From: CAXBCP01 sp963977005
GTDB taxonomy: Bacteria > Pseudomonadota > Alphaproteobacteria > MPNO01 > UBA830
Assembly: GCA_963977005.1 (NCBI GenBank)
Contig: CAXBMQ010000008.1
Span: forward strand, 137,653 to 201,652
Length of the DNA: 64,000 nt
Direction: 5' to 3'
Position 1 is the first letter of the stretch, and each line of letters begins with the position of its first letter. The notes under the pieces were generated by a model, which worked only from the letters and a program-made list of their open reading frames with translations, was not told the origin of the DNA and searched no databases. Positions 1-8,670 of the stretch are shown in pieces. The position numbers were made by a program, and so were the translations under genes.

Positions 1-108
1 GGCTATATCGGCAGGGACGGCGGCGCTGGCGACCGAAAACACCGCCATTACCGTCGCGATGACAGCGGCGCTCGAAAATCTGGCGATCAGACGTGTCTGT
101 GGCTTCAT
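1..108 (-). CDS. N-terminus of a secreted protein (partial)
   Basis: The gene starts at an ATG whose complement lies at 106-108 and runs off the left edge, leaving 36 codons. The translation has a textbook Sec signal peptide: a basic start (MKPQTRLIARF), a hydrophobic core (AAVIATVMAVF) and a likely signal-peptidase site at VASAA. The product is therefore exported to the periplasm or beyond. Nothing of the mature protein is visible, so no function can be given. Confidence 0.6.
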   Translation of the reverse strand, partial: MKPQTRLIARFSSAAVIATVMAVFSVASAAVPADIA

Positions 109-315
109 CAGCCCGGCGTATCCCTGCGGCAGCTTATTATTCGGACGACTGCAGTTTGTTGCGGCGAGTTTAACACAAAGCGGCGCTCTGCCCCAAAGCC
201 CGGATTCGGGAAGGGCAGGCGGCCCTGCCGCGCGGACCCCCGGAAGCGTCGTTCAGCAAGCGTTAACCCGACAGCGCAATACTGACTCGTTCGAACAAAT
301 AGCGGGGTGCGTGAA

Positions 316-576
316 ATGACGCATTTTCTTTCTACCGACGAAAACCCGGACGGTTACAAGCTGGAGGACATCCTGTCGATCGTGCGACAGGATATCATTA
401 CCCGCGCCGGAAAAATTGCCGGCGACAAGCGTCCCGAAGCCCGGCAGGTGCTTGCCAATAACATGCATATTCTGCTGAAGCTGACCGAGTGCATAGATCT
501 CGCGGAGAATTCAACGCAGGTCCTGAACCGCTCTTTCGGACAGAGCGGAGACGAACCCCGGATCGGCGCCGCCTAG
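316..576 (+). CDS. Small conserved-looking hypothetical protein
   Basis: An 86-residue acidic, soluble, mostly helical protein beginning MTHFLSTDENPDG. I prefer the ATG at 316; an in-frame GTG nine bases upstream is possible. There are no cysteine clusters, membrane segments or signal peptide. The central part (LEDILSIVRQDIITRAGKI) is amphipathic and could mediate a protein contact. I do not recognise the family. It stands alone between the divergent secreted protein on the left and yciB, which is transcribed towards it. Confidence 0.55.
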   Translation: MTHFLSTDENPDGYKLEDILSIVRQDIITRAGKIAGDKRPEARQVLANNMHILLKLTECIDLAENSTQVLNRSFGQSGDEPRIGAA

Positions 577-642
577 GGTTTTTCCTTCCCGGACCGTTGC
601 TGCACAAGTCCTGCACAGGGGAAGGTTTCTTCCCCGCAAAGA

Positions 643-1218
643 TCAGTCTTCCGGATCTTCCTCGATCCGGTGGCTGTTGAGAACCGGTATCTGGGTCATG
701 CTGAACGCAAAGGTCAGCGCCATGATGCCGAATACCTTGAACGTTACCCAGAAATCCGTGGTCTGCGTGCGCCAGACGATTTCATTGGCGACGGCCATGG
801 CGAGAAAAAACAGACCGAAATTCCGGGTCAGCTTGCGCCATCCTTCATCGTCCATCGGCCAGGCGCTTCCCATCACGGGTTTGAGAAGGGATTTCCCGAA
901 CAGCAATCCACCCAGCAGAACCGCGCCGATCAGCGTCTGAACGATCGTCGGTTTCAGCTTGATGAAGGTGTCGTCGTTCAGCCAGAGCGTCAGCCCGCCG
1001 AACACGCCGACAACCCCGGCCGTGATCAGCGGCATTAAGGGTACGCGCCGGTTGACCGCAAGCGAGATGACAAGCGCAATTGCGGTGGCGCCCATCAGGG
1101 CGGCCGTTGCCGCCAGAAGGTCCCAGATCATATAGGCGGCGAAAAACACCGCGATCGGGCCGTAATCGGAGAAGGGCTTTACCCAGGCTTTTTCGGAACG
1201 TTCGGTTTGATCGGTCAT
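643..1218 (-). CDS. yciB: Inner-membrane septation protein YciB (IspZ family)
   Basis: The 191-residue protein is almost entirely membrane-embedded, with about five hydrophobic segments. It matches the YciB/intracellular septation protein A family in length and in features such as YMIWDLLAATAALM near the start, PTIVQTLIGAVLLGGLLFGK mid-protein and NEIVWR near residue 150. YciB is an inner-membrane protein linked to envelope synthesis and division in Gammaproteobacteria; its biochemical role is unsettled. I start at the MTDQ methionine (1218); MKAL, four codons upstream, is an alternative. The gene is monocistronic and divergent from the exopolysaccharide-type gene at 1349. Confidence 0.88.
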   Translation of the reverse strand: MTDQTERSEKAWVKPFSDYGPIAVFFAAYMIWDLLAATAALMGATAIALVISLAVNRRVPLMPLITAGVVGVFGGLTLWLNDDTFIKLKPTIVQTLIGAVLLGGLLFGKSLLKPVMGSAWPMDDEGWRKLTRNFGLFFLAMAVANEIVWRTQTTDFWVTFKVFGIMALTFAFSMTQIPVLNSHRIEEDPED

Positions 1219-1348
1219 GAGCGCTTTCATACCACGGCTGGAGCCAAACGACATACACGTTGGCACTTAACCGATCGTTAAGCCTAATCGGTAACCATGT
1301 TCCCAATGTCGCAAGAGCTAACCTGTTGATGCGGCGAGGAGAACGGAC

Positions 1349-1897
1349 ATGCGATTCTACGTTATGATCGCCGTCATCTTTTTTATGGCGGCCGGCGCGT
1401 CGGAGGCTGACAGCGCCGACAGGAGCCAGTCTGTACGGGATGTCTATACCCTCGGGTCGGGCGATCGTGTGAAAGTAACGGTCTACGGCGAAGACGATCT
1501 GTCCGGGGTGTTCGAGGTCAACGGCACGGGCGCGATTGCCTACCCGCTGATCGGCGATGTCGAGGCCGGCGGCAAGACAATCCGCGAGCTTGAAAAGAGC
1601 GTCGCCATGAAACTGCGGAACGGCTATCTCCGCAAACCGCGAGTCTCGATCGAGGTAACCAATTACCGGCCGTTCTACATCCTCGGCGAAGTGAAACGCC
1701 CCGGCAGCTACGCCTATGTCGAGGGCATGAAGATCGTCAACGCTGTCGCGATGAGTGGCGGTTTCACCTACCGGGCGCGAAAGCAGGAGTTTCTCGTCCG
1801 CCGTGCGGGCGCGCCCAAGGGGAGCGAAACCGAGGCAAAACCGGACGATCTTCTTTATCCGGGCGACGTCATCCGGGTTCCCGAACGGTTCTTCTGA
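1349..1897 (+). CDS. Periplasmic polysaccharide export protein (Wza/Poly_export-SLBB type)
   Basis: A 182-residue protein with an N-terminal signal peptide (about residues 1-20). A Poly_export domain (about 32-105, starting YTLGSGDRVKVTVYGEDD) is followed by a SLBB domain (about 110-175, containing FYILGEVKRPGSYAYVEGM). This is the short, single-SLBB form of the outer-membrane polysaccharide export family. No lipobox cysteine is visible, so it is probably periplasmic rather than a lipoprotein. A good ribosome site (GAGGAG) precedes the ATG. No glycosyltransferases or Wzc-like kinase are nearby, so it is an orphan export component with only the small gene at 1906 as partner. Confidence 0.8.
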   Translation: MRFYVMIAVIFFMAAGASEADSADRSQSVRDVYTLGSGDRVKVTVYGEDDLSGVFEVNGTGAIAYPLIGDVEAGGKTIRELEKSVAMKLRNGYLRKPRVSIEVTNYRPFYILGEVKRPGSYAYVEGMKIVNAVAMSGGFTYRARKQEFLVRRAGAPKGSETEAKPDDLLYPGDVIRVPERFF

Positions 1898-1905
1898 TAT
1901 TGCGC

Positions 1906-2361
1906 ATGCGACGGCTGCTGCCGGGCCCGGGAAAACGGACACCTGCGGCGATCGCCGTTATTGCCCTGGGGGTGCTCGGGATCGGCGGCGCGCGCCTTCC
2001 GGCCGACCTGATCGATGTTCCGGCTAACCCGATTGCTCAAAAACTGATCGACGGAAAGCCCGTTCCGCCAGAGGGATTGGGACGTCTGCTTGCGACCCGC
2101 ACGGCAAGCATCCAGTCCAATTCGACGGCGGAGCGTTGGTTCGCGCTCGGTCATGCCCACGGGATGGCCGGCGATCCGGCCAAGTCTGCCGATGCGTTCG
2201 CCAGAGGTCTGCGCCATGCGCCGGCACGCGGGATCGCCTGGGCGGCCTATGCGAATGCGCTTGAGGCGGCCGGCGATCATGCCCGCGCGGGCGCGGCGCG
2301 GCGGCACTCTGTCCGGCGGTCGCCCTTCGATCCGCGCGCCGTCCGTTTGCGGCGTCCGTAG
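1906..2361 (+). CDS. Membrane-anchored TPR-like small protein
   Basis: About 151 residues. After a basic start there is one hydrophobic segment (AAIAVIALGVLGIGG, about residues 13-27), probably a signal anchor. An alanine-rich helical region at about 65-130 resembles two to three tetratricopeptide units (WFALGHAHGMAGDPAKSADA, then WAAYANALEAAGDHARAGAA). The gene begins eight bases after the Poly_export gene, so the two are probably co-transcribed and may act together in envelope polysaccharide handling. That link is inferred from position only. A TTG six bases upstream could also serve as start. Confidence 0.55.
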   Translation: MRRLLPGPGKRTPAAIAVIALGVLGIGGARLPADLIDVPANPIAQKLIDGKPVPPEGLGRLLATRTASIQSNSTAERWFALGHAHGMAGDPAKSADAFARGLRHAPARGIAWAAYANALEAAGDHARAGAARRHSVRRSPFDPRAVRLRRP

Positions 2362-2763
2362 CCCCCGCACCGAAACAGTCGCCGATTCGGTCGTTACGCT
2401 CATATCATGGACAAGCAGCCGCGGCGATTTTGAGTATTCGCGGGTGTTGTCGTAGTAAACTGGAATATGAATTTTTTGTGAATCGGCACTGTATTGAGTG
2501 TTTAAAGACAAAAGGATGCTAAAGTCCCGACTGTGAGTGAAACAAGTGGTGAATAAGCCATAAATGTTGTGCGTCTCCAGACCGATAAACAGGATACGTG
2601 GCCGAGCCGCAATTCCGCCCGGCGACTACCTCGCGCATCGTCGCTACGACCCCGAAGCCAGCGTCAGACCCAGACCATTTTCACGCCTTCCATCAGGAAG
2701 GCGTTTGTCGTTTGGGGATCCGATGTCCGGCGCCTTACTCCACCTCAACCTGAAGGGACTTTT
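2362..2763. other. Intergenic region, 402 bp, upstream of the PhoH-like gene
   Basis: I see no convincing gene here. The part from about 2430 to 2570 is AT-rich compared with its surroundings and is a plausible promoter zone, but no -35/-10 pair is good enough to call. A perfect 9-bp hairpin sits at 2683-2704. An open frame in phase with the PhoH gene runs back to 2569, but its composition is non-coding-like and it bypasses the good ribosome site just before 2764. Confidence 0.5.
2683..2704. promoter_or_regulatory. Perfect hairpin in the phoH leader
   Basis: ACGCCTTCC and GGAAGGCGT flank a four-base ATCA loop. On the + strand this is followed by TTTGTCGTTT, so it has the form of a weak intrinsic terminator or attenuator. 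It lies about 60 bases before the PhoH start codon and about 320 bases after the end of the preceding gene, which fits a leader element better than a terminator for that gene. Confidence 0.45.
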
Positions 2764-3498
<735 letters not shown>

Positions 3499-3552
3499 CC
3501 GGAAGCGCGTTTCGCAATTGCGGTCGGGCCGGGTGTCGGGTATGCCCGGCCC

Positions 3553-4047
3553 ATGAATTCAGCATCGGAAAATATCCGGGATGTCGAACCCGGTCCCGTG
3601 GTCGAACGTTTCCTCGACGATTACCGCGAAGGCGACATTCAGGATGCCGGACCGGTCACGGTGACGGCAGACGAGATTATCGAATTCGCCCGTCGCTACG
3701 ATCCGCTGCCGATGCATCTCAGCGCGTCCGGCGGGCGGGAAACGATTCATGATAGCCTGATCGCCTCCGGCGTTCTGACCATCGCGCTCAAACAGCGCCT
3801 GATCATGAGTATCGAGCGCAACACGGCGATCATCGGGGCCGTGCGGATCGACAATCAGCAGTTTCTCAAACCCGTCCGTCCCGGCGACGAATTATCGATG
3901 CATCAGGTCTGTACCGGGACGCGACATTCGAAATCCCGGCCCGACCGGGGGCTGCTGTTCTGGGCGTTCGTCCTGGTCAACCAGAAGGGCGAGACGGTAT
4001 TTTCGTCCGACGATACGGTCATGGTGCGGCGCAAGCCTGCCGATTGA
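3553..4047 (+). CDS. MaoC-family (hotdog-fold) dehydratase-like protein
   Basis: A 164-residue protein with the MaoC/R-hydratase pattern: an aspartate-proline-histidine stretch (FARRYDPLPMHL, about residues 47-58), then the glycine-containing helix (LIASGVLTIALKQRLIM). Family members hydrate or dehydrate acyl-CoA substrates in the cytoplasm. The N-terminal 25 residues are acidic and extra to the core. It follows the PhoH gene by 55 bases but need not be functionally linked to it. The substrate is unknown. Confidence 0.78.
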   Translation: MNSASENIRDVEPGPVVERFLDDYREGDIQDAGPVTVTADEIIEFARRYDPLPMHLSASGGRETIHDSLIASGVLTIALKQRLIMSIERNTAIIGAVRIDNQQFLKPVRPGDELSMHQVCTGTRHSKSRPDRGLLFWAFVLVNQKGETVFSSDDTVMVRRKPAD

Positions 4048-4079
4048 CGCGACTCGCCCGATCCGGGACGTTGTCGCAT

Positions 4080-4178
4080 ATGGGATTACGTCGCCTGCTC
4101 CTTATTATCGTCGTCGGCATTGTTGTCGCCATCATTGCGCGGGCGCAGGCGGCCGCGACAATGCCGTTTATACTGTAG
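4080..4178 (+). CDS. Possible 32-residue single-span membrane peptide
   Basis: An ATG-to-TAG frame encodes a basic MGLRR start, then about 17 strongly hydrophobic residues (LLLIIVVGIVVAIIARA) and a short tail. It ends 12 bases before the next start codon. The composition is what a real membrane microprotein or leader would show. However, at this length chance cannot be excluded, and no good ribosome site is visible. Confidence 0.35.
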   Translation: MGLRRLLLIIVVGIVVAIIARAQAAATMPFIL

Positions 4179-4190
4179 CTGCGGGTACCG

Positions 4191-4805
4191 ATGACGGACT
4201 TTCTCTATAACGGCCCGAAGACGGCGGACAAAACGGTCGTGCTGGCCCACGGTGCGGGCGCCGCGATGGACTCCGAGTTCATGGAATTTTTCGCCGCCGG
4301 GCTTGCCGAAAAGGGGCTGCGCGTCGCCCGTTTCGAATTTCCCTACATGGTCAGACGCCGTGAAGACGGCAAACGCCGTCCACCCGACCGCGCACCGGTG
4401 CTGCTGGAGACCTATCTCGCCATTGCCGCCGAGCTTGGCCCTGAAAACCTCGTCGTCGGGGGCAAGTCGATGGGCGGGCGTGTCGCCTCGATGATCGCCG
4501 ATGAGGCGGGCGTCGCCGGGCTTGTCTGCCTTGGCTATCCGTTCCATCCGCCGGGGAAGCCGGAAAAGCTCAGGACCGCACATTTGGCGGACCTGAAAAC
4601 GCCGGCGATGATCCTGCAGGGCGAGCGCGATCCGTTCGGGAAGCGCGACGAGGTGGCCGGCTACAGGCTGTCGAAATCCATCGATGTCGATTTCCTGCCG
4701 GACGGCGACCATGACCTGAAACCGCGCAAGGCGTCGGGGCGGACGCGGGCGGAAAACTGGGCGGATGCCGTGCACAGGATGGCCGCGTTTATCGGTGGGC
4801 TTTGA
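4191..4805 (+). CDS. Alpha/beta hydrolase, KANL3/Tex30 type
   Basis: A 204-residue alpha/beta hydrolase. LAHGAGAAMDSEFM supplies the oxyanion loop, GKSMGGR (Ser93) is the nucleophile elbow, GERDPFG holds the acid residue and DGDHDLKPRK the catalytic histidine. The family (dienelactone-hydrolase-like, KANL3/Tex30) is widespread but lacks a firm substrate. The protein is soluble and has no signal peptide. It begins 12 bases after the putative microprotein frame. Confidence 0.82.
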   Translation: MTDFLYNGPKTADKTVVLAHGAGAAMDSEFMEFFAAGLAEKGLRVARFEFPYMVRRREDGKRRPPDRAPVLLETYLAIAAELGPENLVVGGKSMGGRVASMIADEAGVAGLVCLGYPFHPPGKPEKLRTAHLADLKTPAMILQGERDPFGKRDEVAGYRLSKSIDVDFLPDGDHDLKPRKASGRTRAENWADAVHRMAAFIGGL

Positions 4806-4872
4806 CGCTTTACAGCACTCGGCCCCGCCGATACCCTTAGATACCTAATTAAAAAAACAGGTGGGAAAACGG

Positions 4873-5634
4873 ATGCCCAACAGGGTTGAGGGCCGGGTTT
4901 GTATCGTAACCGGCGCGGCGCAGGGACTTGGCGCGACATACGCAAAAGCACTGGCGGCAGAGGGCGCGAAAGTCGTCGTTTCCGATATCGACGATGCCAC
5001 CGCCGTGGCGGCGGAAATTGAGGCGTCCGGCGGCGAAGCGCTGGCATTGAGGAATGACGTTTCCGACTGGGACTCCTGCCGCGACATGGTCGCGAAGACG
5101 GTCGAGAAATTCGGCCGGATCGACGTGCTGATCAATAACGCGGCGATTTTCGGGAACCTGGAGCGCGCGTCCATCGATGAAATAACGCCGGAATTGTTCG
5201 AGCGTGTGATGAAGGTCAATGTAGGCGGCACGTTCCTGTGCACCAAGGCGGCGATCCCGGTCATGCGCGAACAGGGCTATGGCAAGATCGTCAATATTTC
5301 GACCAGCCGTATCTTTGCCGGCCTGCCGTTTTACACGCATTACGATGCCTCCAAGGGGGCCGTGTTCGGCATGACGCGTGCGATGGCGAAGGAGCTGGGC
5401 GATGACGGAATCCGGGTGAACGCGATCGCCCCGGGTTCGACCATGTCCGAGAACGTAAAGGCGCGCACAGACTGGCGCGACGGCGGACCGGCGGCGAAGC
5501 TTGCCGGGCGTTCCCTGAAGCGTCTCCAGGATCCGGAAGACCTCATTGGCTCATGCATCTTTTTCGCTTCCGCCGAGAGCGACTTCGTGACCGGCCAGAC
5601 ACTGGTGATTGACGGTGGCGGGGCGATGTGGTGA
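4873..5634 (+). CDS. Short-chain dehydrogenase/reductase
   Basis: A 253-residue classical SDR. It has the cofactor loop TGAAQGLG, NNAAIF, a catalytic serine in NISTSRIF and YDASK with Tyr157 and Lys161. The acidic residue ending the second strand (VVSDIDD) points to NAD(H) preference. The ATG at 4873 is chosen because AGGTGGGA lies just upstream; an in-frame GTG at 4861 is weaker. It opens the catabolic operon with the DUF35 and thiolase genes, where it could oxidise a hydroxyacyl-CoA before thiolysis. Confidence 0.88.
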   Translation: MPNRVEGRVCIVTGAAQGLGATYAKALAAEGAKVVVSDIDDATAVAAEIEASGGEALALRNDVSDWDSCRDMVAKTVEKFGRIDVLINNAAIFGNLERASIDEITPELFERVMKVNVGGTFLCTKAAIPVMREQGYGKIVNISTSRIFAGLPFYTHYDASKGAVFGMTRAMAKELGDDGIRVNAIAPGSTMSENVKARTDWRDGGPAAKLAGRSLKRLQDPEDLIGSCIFFASAESDFVTGQTLVIDGGGAMW

Positions 5635-5690
5635 CGCTTGCCGCACTGAAGGCTGATTGATACAAGAAACGGGAAACAGGGACGTTGGGA

Positions 5691-6113
5691 ATGTCACAGG
5701 CAGCCGAACACACCGAAGCACATGTGCTTCTCGCGGGAGACTCCGTTCGGAATGAGGCGGATGGCTCGATCCGGCTTGTGGGCGGCCGCTGCGGCAATTG
5801 CGGAGCGCTGTTTTTTCCGTCGGCGCATGTGTGTCCCGAATGCATGTCGGAGGATGTCGACACGGCGGATCTCGCCAGTGAAGGCACGCTCTATTCCTGG
5901 TCGGTCGTTCATGTCGCGCCGAAGGGCTGGAACACGCCGTATATCGCGGGCTATGTCGATCTTTCCGATGGCGTCCGGGTGTTCGCGCATATTACCGGCA
6001 CGGAGGCGTCGGCCCTGGAAATGGACATGCCGGTCTCGCTGACCACGGCGATCCTCGGCGATGACGACGGCGTGCCGGTGGAGAGCTACGCCTTCACACC
6101 GGCCAAGGGGTGA
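5691..6113 (+). CDS. DUF35 OB-fold/zinc-ribbon partner of a thiolase
   Basis: About 140 residues: an N-terminal rubredoxin-like zinc ribbon with two cysteine pairs (CGNC and CPEC, about residues 34-55), then an OB-fold (LYSWSVVHVAPKGW...VFAHITG). DUF35 proteins form complexes with SCP-x-type thiolases or aldolases and are needed for their activity in several CoA-dependent degradation pathways, such as steroid side chain and benzylsuccinate. The thiolase gene follows at once (about 10 bases), which supports that role. A TTG at 5685 is an alternative start. Confidence 0.87.
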   Translation: MSQAAEHTEAHVLLAGDSVRNEADGSIRLVGGRCGNCGALFFPSAHVCPECMSEDVDTADLASEGTLYSWSVVHVAPKGWNTPYIAGYVDLSDGVRVFAHITGTEASALEMDMPVSLTTAILGDDDGVPVESYAFTPAKG

Positions 6114-6123
6114 GGAGGACGAG

Positions 6124-7263
6124 ATGAGGGAAGTATCGGTCATCGGCGTCGGGGTTACGCCCTTCGCGAAATACCGGGACAAGTCGCTCGCGGAAATCGG
6201 CTGGCCCGCCGTCAAGGCGGCGATCGAGGATGCGGGCGTCGAGAAAAAGGATATCGAGGCGGCCTATTGCGGCTCTGCCCTGGGCGGCATGATGTCCGGC
6301 CAGCGCGTGTTGAAGCAGCTCGGCATTACGGGCCTGCCGATCACCAATATCGAAAACGCCTGTTCGTCGTCCTCGTCGGCGTTCCGTCAGGCCTATATTG
6401 CCGTTGCGGCCGGGGTCTATGACGTCGTGCTGGTGATGGGGGTCGAGAAACTGACCAAGTTCGGCGGCGGTACGCTGCCCCTGGAGAAAGAGGATTTCGA
6501 GGTCACGCACGGCCTCGTCATGCCGGCGCTCTACGGCATGCGCGCGCGGCGCTACATGCACGATTACGGGCTGACCGACGAACAGCTCGCCGGCGTCGCC
6601 GTCAAGGCGCACAAGCATGGCGCCCTGAACCCCGAAGCGCAGTTCCGCAACGAGGTCACCCTCGACGAAGTGATGGAAGCGCGCGAGATCGCCGAGCCGT
6701 TCACGCTGCTGCATTGTTGCCCGTCGGGGGACGGCGCGTCGGCTGTGGTGATCGCGTCGGCCGAAAAGGCGCGGCAATACACGACAAAGCCGGTGCGCGT
6801 GGCGTGTTCGGAAGTGAATTCGGGTAAATACATGACCGGTTTCCGGGACATGACCACGCCGGAAATCACCGTCCGCGGCGCGAAGCAGGCCTATGAAGAC
6901 GCCGGTATCGGCCCCGACGACGTCGACGTCGCCGAAGTGCACGATGCGTTTACGATTGCCGAATTGCTGTATTACGAAGCGCTCGGCTTCTGCGACAAGG
7001 GCGATGCGGCGAAGCTGCTCGAAGACGGCGAGACATCGCTCGGCGGGCGTATTCCGGTAAATCCGTCCGGCGGGCTGCTGTCCAAGGGACACCCCATCGG
7101 GGCGACCGGCACGGCCCAGATCGCCGAGGTCGTTCGTCAGTTGCGCGGCCAGTGCGGCGACCGTCAGGTCGAGGGGGCGAAGGTCGGTCTGACGCACTGT
7201 ACCGGCGGCGGCATTTCGGGCTTCGATCACGGGGCCTGCTCCATTCACATGTTCTCGGTGTAA
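6124..7263 (+). CDS. SCP-x-type thiolase
   Basis: A 379-residue thiolase-superfamily enzyme of the SCP-x/lipid-transfer branch. The nucleophile is Cys80 in NACSSSSSAF, His323 lies in SKGHPIGATG, and the C-terminal cysteine Cys359 is in LTHCTGGG. The start is fixed by GAGGAGGACGAG ahead of the ATG. Pairing with the DUF35 protein suggests thiolysis, or retro-aldol cleavage, of a branched or cyclic 3-oxoacyl-CoA in the cytoplasm. The stop codon is one base from the next start, so it is translated in one operon with the molybdenum hydroxylase. Confidence 0.9.
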   Translation: MREVSVIGVGVTPFAKYRDKSLAEIGWPAVKAAIEDAGVEKKDIEAAYCGSALGGMMSGQRVLKQLGITGLPITNIENACSSSSSAFRQAYIAVAAGVYDVVLVMGVEKLTKFGGGTLPLEKEDFEVTHGLVMPALYGMRARRYMHDYGLTDEQLAGVAVKAHKHGALNPEAQFRNEVTLDEVMEAREIAEPFTLLHCCPSGDGASAVVIASAEKARQYTTKPVRVACSEVNSGKYMTGFRDMTTPEITVRGAKQAYEDAGIGPDDVDVAEVHDAFTIAELLYYEALGFCDKGDAAKLLEDGETSLGGRIPVNPSGGLLSKGHPIGATGTAQIAEVVRQLRGQCGDRQVEGAKVGLTHCTGGGISGFDHGACSIHMFSV

Positions 7264-7264
7264 A

Positions 7265-8149
7265 ATGAAACCACCTCCGTTTACCTATCACGATCCCCGC
7301 AGCGTCGATGACGCGGTGGCCCTGCTGGCAGAGAAAGACAATGCCAAGCTGCTGGCCGGCGGCCAGTCGCTCATGCCGATGCTCAACATGCGTTTCGTGC
7401 TGCCCGATGACGTGATCGACCTCAACCTGATCGACGGCCTCGCGGGCATCCATGAGGACGGCGACGCGCTGGTCTTCGGCGGGATGACCCGTCAGCGCGA
7501 TATCGAATATTCCGATCTCGTGGCGCGCCGGTGCCCGCTGATGAAAGAGGCGATCCTCAATGTCGGGCATCGCCAGACGCGCAACCGGGGCACCTATGGC
7601 GGATCGCTGTCGCATCTCGACCCCAGTGCCGAACTGCCCAGCGTGTCGATGGCGCAGGACGCGATCGTGACCGTCCAGAAAAAGGGCGGCACCCGCGACA
7701 TCGCAATGGCGGATTTCCCGATGGGCTACATGATGCCGTCGTTTGAGCTCGACGAAATGGTCACCGGCATTCGTGTGCCGCTCTGGCCCGAAGGCCATGG
7801 CTACGCGTTCGAGGAATTCGCCCGGCGTCACGGCGATTTCGCGATCACGTCTTCCGCGGTTCTGCTCGATGTGGAACCCGGCGGGCGGATCAAACGCGCC
7901 AGCATCACGGTCGGGGGCGTCGGCCCCGCGCCGCTTCGCGTAACGGCGGTCGAAGACGGCCTCGCGGGCGAGGTTGGCTCGGTCGAGCTGTTTACCGAAA
8001 TCGCGGAGAAATGCCGCGAGATCGATGCGATGGAAGATGTCTACGCGCCGGCCTGGTACCGCCAGCACCTGGCATCGGTCCTCACACGCCGCGCGCTGGG
8101 CAAGGCGTTTTCACGGGCGGCCAACGGCACGGAGATGACCCTCAGATGA
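7265..8149 (+). CDS. Molybdenum hydroxylase, FAD-binding medium subunit (CoxM-like)
   Basis: A 294-residue protein of the xanthine dehydrogenase/CO dehydrogenase medium subunit family. FAD motifs are LLAGGQSLMPMLNMR (about 33-47) and RGTYGGSLSHLDPSAELP (about 105-122). It carries electrons from the 2Fe-2S subunit to an external acceptor. The gene overlaps the small-subunit gene by four bases (ATGA), typical of translational coupling. Confidence 0.9.
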   Translation: MKPPPFTYHDPRSVDDAVALLAEKDNAKLLAGGQSLMPMLNMRFVLPDDVIDLNLIDGLAGIHEDGDALVFGGMTRQRDIEYSDLVARRCPLMKEAILNVGHRQTRNRGTYGGSLSHLDPSAELPSVSMAQDAIVTVQKKGGTRDIAMADFPMGYMMPSFELDEMVTGIRVPLWPEGHGYAFEEFARRHGDFAITSSAVLLDVEPGGRIKRASITVGGVGPAPLRVTAVEDGLAGEVGSVELFTEIAEKCREIDAMEDVYAPAWYRQHLASVLTRRALGKAFSRAANGTEMTLR

Positions 8150-8637
8150 GCGATCGCAGAACGATATCCGTCACCATCAACGGTGAAACCTACGAGCGCG
8201 AGGTCGAGACGCGGTTGACGCTTGCCGATTTCATCCGCCACGAAGTGTTGCTGACCGGCACCCATGTCGGCTGCGAACACGGCGTCTGCGGCGCCTGCAC
8301 CATTCTGCTGAACGGGCGGACGGCCCGGTCCTGCCTCATGCTCGCCGTGCAGGCCAATGGCCAGGAAATCACGACGGTGGAAGGCATTGCGCCGAACGAC
8401 ACCGAACTGCACCCGCTGCAGCAGGCGTTCCAGGACAATCACGGCCTGCAATGCGGTTTCTGCACGCCCGGCATGCTGACGACCCTGATCGAGTTCCTCG
8501 GCGACAACCCGGACCCGACCGAACAGGAAGTGCGCGAGGCGATCAGCGGAAACCTGTGTAGATGCACGGGTTATCAGGGAATCGTTGCCGCCGCGCTGGA
8601 TGCGGCGAAACGGTTGCAGGGTTCGCCTGCTGGCTAG
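8146..8637 (+). CDS. Molybdenum hydroxylase, 2Fe-2S small subunit (CoxS-like)
   Basis: 163 residues with the two expected [2Fe-2S] centres. The N-terminal plant-type cluster uses CEHGVCGACTILL plus the later SC in TARSCLM. The C-terminal four-helix cluster uses QCGFCTPGM and NLCRCTGYQGI. It transfers electrons between the molybdopterin centre and FAD. The partner large-subunit gene would normally follow directly; here about 630 bases with a DUF559 gene and palindromic repeats intervene. Confidence 0.93.
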   Translation: MSDRRTISVTINGETYEREVETRLTLADFIRHEVLLTGTHVGCEHGVCGACTILLNGRTARSCLMLAVQANGQEITTVEGIAPNDTELHPLQQAFQDNHGLQCGFCTPGMLTTLIEFLGDNPDPTEQEVREAISGNLCRCTGYQGIVAAALDAAKRLQGSPAG

Positions 8638-8670
8638 GTAACTGGTTGGAGTGAGTTGCCCGTGTCAGAT

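Noticed and set aside
2569..2763. N-terminal extension of the PhoH-like protein
   Set aside because: The frame is open, but its residues are low in coding character and the ATG at 2764 has a proper ribosome site.
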